Assembly: GCA_902786505.1 (NCBI GenBank)
Contig: CADACS010000019.1
Coordinates: 1-45,999 of the forward strand
DNA from: an uncultured Planctomycetota bacterium
GTDB lineage: Bacteria; Planctomycetota; Planctomycetia; Pirellulales; Thermoguttaceae
DNA: 45,999 nucleotides
Direction of reading: 5' to 3'
Under the pieces are notes generated by a model that made no database searches, had not been told where the DNA came from, and was given only the letters and a program-made list of their open reading frames with translations. Below, in pieces: positions 43,058 through 45,999 of this stretch. How positions within the stretch are numbered: the first letter of the stretch is position 1; each line of letters begins with the position of its first letter. Both the position numbers and the translations under genes were made by a program.

Positions 43058-43903
43058 ATGACTCCTGTTCCTAACAATCCCATAACGGTCGGGCCCTATC
43101 GGTGCGGCGAAGGCGCCGATTTGCTCCTCGTCGCCGGGCCTTGCGTACTCCAGCGCGAAACGTCCCTCGAAATCGCAGTCGCCCTTAAAGAGACGGTCGA
43201 CCGGCTCCGGGAAGAAGGCGACCGAATCAATCTTGTCTTTAAAGGCTCGTTTGACAAAGCGAATCGCACAAGCGTCGACTCCTGGCGCGGTCTCGGCATG
43301 GTCGAGGGATGCAGGCTGCTCGCGGAAATTAAGGAAAAAACCGGGCTGCCCGTCACCACCGACATACACGAGACGGTTCAGGCGGATTACGTCGCCAACT
43401 TCGTCGACCTCCTGCAAATTCCCGCGTTTCTCGCGCGCCAGACCGATCTTCTCGCAAGCGCCGCCAAGACGGGCAAGCCGGTCCACGTTAAAAAAGGGCA
43501 GTTCATGGCGCCCGGCGATATGGCGTTTGTCGTCGCGAAACTCGCCGCGTTCGGATGCCGGCAGGTAATCCTGGGCGAACGGGGAACCTTCTTTGGGTAC
43601 GGCGCTCTGGTCAACGATTTTCGGTCGCTCGTCGTTATGCGCAATCTTGGCGTTCCGGTCCTCTTCGACGCGACGCACAGCGTACAGCAGCCGAGCGCCG
43701 CGGACGGCCGATCCGGTGGAAAACGGGAATTTGTCGCGCCGCTCGCGTGCGCGGCCGCGGCCGTCGGAATCGACGCGCTCTTTCTCGAAACGCACTTTGA
43801 TCCTGAGCAGTCGCCCAGCGACGGCCCCAATATGCTCCCTCTCGATCAGGTCGGGCCGCTCCTTAAAAAGGTCTGCCGCATCAGGCGCGCAATAGCCCAA
43901 TAG
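43058..43903 (+). CDS. kdsA: 3-deoxy-8-phosphooctulonate synthase, metal-dependent type
   Basis: The 281-residue cytosolic enzyme condenses PEP with arabinose-5-phosphate to KDO-8-phosphate, an early step of lipopolysaccharide inner-core synthesis. Diagnostic parts are VAGPCVLQRE, FKGSFDKANRTS, TDIHE, QIPAFLARQTDLL, KKGQFMAPGDM, GERGTFFGYGALVNDFRSL and FDATHSVQQPS. Cys29 in AGPC is the metal ligand of the metal-requiring class (Aquifex type); E. coli-type enzymes have Asn here. The gene implies an outer membrane with KDO, as expected for a Gram-negative cell envelope, also in planctomycetes. GGAGAAGG lies just before the ATG. It has its own promoter, divergent to the efflux operon, and its own terminator. 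Confidence 0.96.
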   Translation: MTPVPNNPITVGPYRCGEGADLLLVAGPCVLQRETSLEIAVALKETVDRLREEGDRINLVFKGSFDKANRTSVDSWRGLGMVEGCRLLAEIKEKTGLPVTTDIHETVQADYVANFVDLLQIPAFLARQTDLLASAAKTGKPVHVKKGQFMAPGDMAFVVAKLAAFGCRQVILGERGTFFGYGALVNDFRSLVVMRNLGVPVLFDATHSVQQPSAADGRSGGKREFVAPLACAAAAVGIDALFLETHFDPEQSPSDGPNMLPLDQVGPLLKKVCRIRRAIAQ

Positions 43904-43967
43904 CGGCCGCCGGCGCGCGTTCAAAAACGGCGCGACGGTTTAACGGCGTCGGAATGTCAAATAAAAA

Positions 43968-44006
43968 ACCGCCAAGCGTCTTGTGAACGATTGGCGGTCT
44001 TTTTTT
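43968..44006. terminator. Bidirectional terminator between kdsA and the Cys-rich gene
   Basis: A 12-bp stem with one mismatch (43968-43979 with 43987-43998) and a 7-nt loop has T-runs on the right and A-runs on the left. Confidence 0.8.
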
Positions 44007-44086
44007 CGTTGCTCAATCAGGGTCGGACGTCGGAAACGGGTTGTTGGAATCCAACGCCCAGCCTAGATTGCCGAGTTCGTTAAAAC

Positions 44087-44707
44087 TCAGTTGCAAGCCG
44101 GAGCGACCGGAGCGCAAGCAGCCGGAGCGCAAGGAGCCGGCGCGGCGCATTCAGCGACCGGAGCGCAGGCAGCCGGAGCGCAAGCGGCGATGCAAGGACG
44201 AGCGAAGCAGGCCTTGAGGCGCTGGAACGGCTTGATGCAGCAGGAAACTTTAACGCAGGGCTCGCAAGCCGGCGCGCAAGCGGGAGCGGCTTCGCAAGCG
44301 GGAGCGCACGGGGCCGGAGCCGGAGCTTCGCACGCGGGAGCGCACGGGGCCGGAGCCGGAGCTTCACAAGCGGGAGCGCACGGAGCCGGAGCGGCTTCGC
44401 AAGCCGGCGCGCAAACGGGCGCGCAGCAGCAGGGCTTCAGGGAAGCGATACGAGCGCAAACGGAAGCTTTCGCATTCTTGACGGCGCAGAAGGCTTCGCC
44501 AGCGATACCTTTAATGGCGGCGCAAGGACGAATGCAAGGAATGCAGATCGAAGGAGCGCAGACGGGCGCGCAGGACGGAGCCGGCGCGGCGCAGGTAGCG
44601 ACAGGCGCGCAAGCAGCCGGCGCACACGGAGCCGGAGCGCAATCCTGAGCGAAAACGTTAGCAGCGGCAACGAGGACCGCGACCAAGGAAAGGAACATCG
44701 ATTTCAT
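44087..44707 (-). CDS. Secreted Cys/Ala/Pro-rich repeat protein
   Basis: The product has 206 residues from the ATG at 44707, with GGAG 7 nt upstream; the frame is open to 44755. The signal peptide is clear (LSLVAVLVAAANVFAQ). I count 35 Cys in the mature part, mostly in CAPxC units such as CAPACEAPAPAP, repeated in the middle and at both ends. Two non-repetitive islands (about 60-85 with IKGIAGEAFCAVKNAKASVC, and about 155-175 with CCIKPFQRLKAC) interrupt the repeats. The composition suggests a disulfide-crosslinked cell-envelope or matrix protein; planctomycete cell walls are known to contain Cys-rich proteins, but this is not the YTV family. The opposite-strand frame in this region is an artefact of the repeat. 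The gene is likely prone to unit-number variation. Confidence 0.8.
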   Translation of the reverse strand: MKSMFLSLVAVLVAAANVFAQDCAPAPCAPAACAPVATCAAPAPSCAPVCAPSICIPCIRPCAAIKGIAGEAFCAVKNAKASVCARIASLKPCCCAPVCAPACEAAPAPCAPACEAPAPAPCAPACEAPAPAPCAPACEAAPACAPACEPCVKVSCCIKPFQRLKACFARPCIAACAPAACAPVAECAAPAPCAPAACAPVAPACN

Positions 44708-45908
44708 GTGAATTCTCCATAAAACGGACTGGTAAGTTGGCTGAAAGCCACACACACTTATATTCGGTTGTAATCGGCGTCGAGCCGGTTAACATTTAGC
44801 TGTTTTTTGCAAAATTTTTATTTTGCGCGCCTGACGCATCTTAACAGGGGGGCTCCCTGACTCGACGCGCAAGGAGAAGCGCGGTTCTTTCGCGTCTGAC
44901 GTCTATCCGACTGGCGCGCGCTCCGAAGAGCCGGCGTCGGTCTCAAAACAGCCGCCAAGGTCCAACCTTGACCTCGTAAACAATTCTAATTCGGCGAACC
45001 CAAAATTTCAAGCCGCAAATGGGCTATTTCGGCAACTTCGGGCAATACTCGCACGTTAAAACCCGATCGTTCGATACAATCCAAAAGCCATTCTTTCTTA
45101 ACTGCTTTCCGCGCTGCGGCAAAAAACAAAAAACGAAAGTTTTCCGATTGTTCCGAACGGATCCAGATCTGCGGACAATGCGTTTTATACCCGTTTTCAC
45201 GGGCTAAAACGCCCCGAAGTTCCGGCTCGCGACTCTTCTTCAACGCGCGTTTTATCTCTAACCCGTTAAATATCAATCTTTATCCGGATCGGAGTTCCGC
45301 GCGTTCGGCTTGTTTCCGTAGCTGCGGCGCGGTATATTAAGGAGAACCCTTTACCGCGCCTAACTTCGTAAACTCTATTGTTAAATAGCTTACCGCGAAA
45401 CCGCCTCGACTTGGAAACGATCCGAAGACCGCGCCCCGTTTGGGCTGACGCCGGCAAAAGCCGTTCCGCCGAATCCAGCGGGAGATTCGCCCGGAGGCTT
45501 GTCCCTCGCTTTCAGAAACAATAATCGTCTTATCGCGGGCGTCCATCGCTCCTTTTTACCGCAAAAAACGGAGTAATTTCGAAACGCGCAGTTCTACTTT
45601 CGGCGTCCTTTGCAAAGTCGTTTTATTTGTTACTTCGTTGAAAATTGGGCCGTTTTTTTTCTCATTTTGGGGCGATTTCGGATTGACGCCCGTTTTTAAA
45701 TTCAGACGAATTTCCAATCTCTTTAAAATCGGCAGTTAGCGCAAAAGAACGCCGTCCGTTCCCCGCCGCGCTCTTCTTTCCGCCCCTTGGCGCCGCGCCG
45801 GATCGAAGCGCGAACGGCACGCGCTCAGCCGCGCCAAACGGGCTCGCGGACGCTCCGGCGAAGAAAACGCCCCTCTTTCTATATTGCGCGCGAATCCTTC
45901 CCGGCTCG
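44708..45908. other. Terminal non-coding-looking region
   Basis: About 1.2 kb shows no gene I can support with confidence. It has a short A/T hairpin (44809-44826), mixed-composition sequence, and several weak open frames on the minus strand with TTG or poor starts. One of them (44986-45276, 96 residues, TTG start) has protein-like composition but no family match. Confidence 0.4.
44986..45276 (-). CDS. Hypothetical small protein, doubtful
   Basis: A 96-residue frame starts at TTG (45276) with only a weak GGAT upstream. The sequence is charged and balanced (WIRSEQSENFRFLFFAAARK, then EWLLDCIERSGFNVRVLPEV) with no membrane segment or domain that I recognise. It is the best of several overlapping weak frames in this region. 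It may be a short real gene, a fragment, or chance. Confidence 0.25.
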   Translation of the reverse strand: MIFNGLEIKRALKKSREPELRGVLARENGYKTHCPQIWIRSEQSENFRFLFFAAARKAVKKEWLLDCIERSGFNVRVLPEVAEIAHLRLEILGSPN

Positions 45909-45999
45909 TCTTCCCGACTCCTCTTCCCGACTCCTCTTCCCGACTCCTCTTCCCGACTCCTCTTCCCGACTCCTCTTCCCGACTCCTCTTCCCGACTCC
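45909..45999. repeat. 13-bp tandem repeat, seven exact units, running off the window end
   Basis: The unit TCTTCCCGACTCC is repeated exactly seven times (7 x 13 = 91 bp) and ends at the final base. The array probably continues beyond the window or marks a place where assembly stopped. Confidence 0.95.

Noticed and set aside
44091..44648. Gly/Ala/Gln-repeat frame on the plus strand opposite the Cys-rich gene
   Set aside because: It mirrors the repeat of the real gene; it has no ribosome-binding site or signal peptide, while the minus-strand gene has both.

Overview
The window reads as chromosomal DNA of a Planctomycetota bacterium, probably of the Pirellulales/Thermoguttaceae type. The evidence is a set of protein families I associate with that phylum: a hydrazine-synthase-alpha-like di-heme protein, a TPR protein with two RpoA-CTD domains, a sigma region-2-only protein, an ExbD-like protein with the SFLDVVSNLVGILIILVM segment, a LEPR-XLL-like N-terminus, and several secreted proteins of planctomycete type. 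The left and right parts are G+C-rich with strong GAC/GCG/CGC codon use. Promoter-like boxes of the TTGNNN-(16/17)-TANNNT type and hairpin/T-tract terminators can be read at many gene borders.

Layout. 1-7.5 kb: a 5'-truncated c-type cytochrome-like gene, a secreted Cys-containing protein, guaB, a sigma-2-like protein and a large autotransporter (the last four leftward). 8-15 kb: a possible amino-sugar cluster (SIS-domain protein, PIG-L deacetylase, GATase1-like protein), PPi-type phosphofructokinase, a MATE exporter with an SDR. 15-24 kb: an RpiB with a large insertion, a Bax-inhibitor-1 membrane protein, the TPR/RpoA-CTD protein, tgt, exbD, clpX, an RpiB paralogue that has lost two active-site histidines, a thioredoxin-like protein and a SHOCT-like protein. 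24-27 kb: a secreted proline-rich protein and a NimA-like flavoprotein.

27.1-35.7 kb is an accessory island, visibly more A/T-rich over several genes and punctuated by three copies or partial copies of one repeat. It holds an ankyrin/BspA-LRR protein; a polymorphic toxin with a LEPR-XLL-like N-terminus, a HINT domain interrupted by about 130 residues with two membrane segments, and a variable tip; an overlapping Imm42-like immunity gene; a second, truncated HINT cassette ending in an HNH-like tip; a candidate immunity protein fused to an FGE-sulfatase (SUMF1) domain; and two tandem membrane-anchored paralogues. A 114-bp stretch is nearly identical between the two HINT cassettes, and sequence character changes exactly at the HINT/toxin junction. 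This is the most interesting part of the window.

35.8-46 kb returns to core-like DNA: a secreted beta-propeller-like protein, the ExbD-like coiled-coil protein, an RND efflux pump with its adaptor, metal-type kdsA, and an extremely Cys/Ala/Pro-rich secreted protein. The last 1.2 kb has no convincing gene and ends in seven exact copies of a 13-bp tandem repeat running to the last base, which looks like an assembly break.
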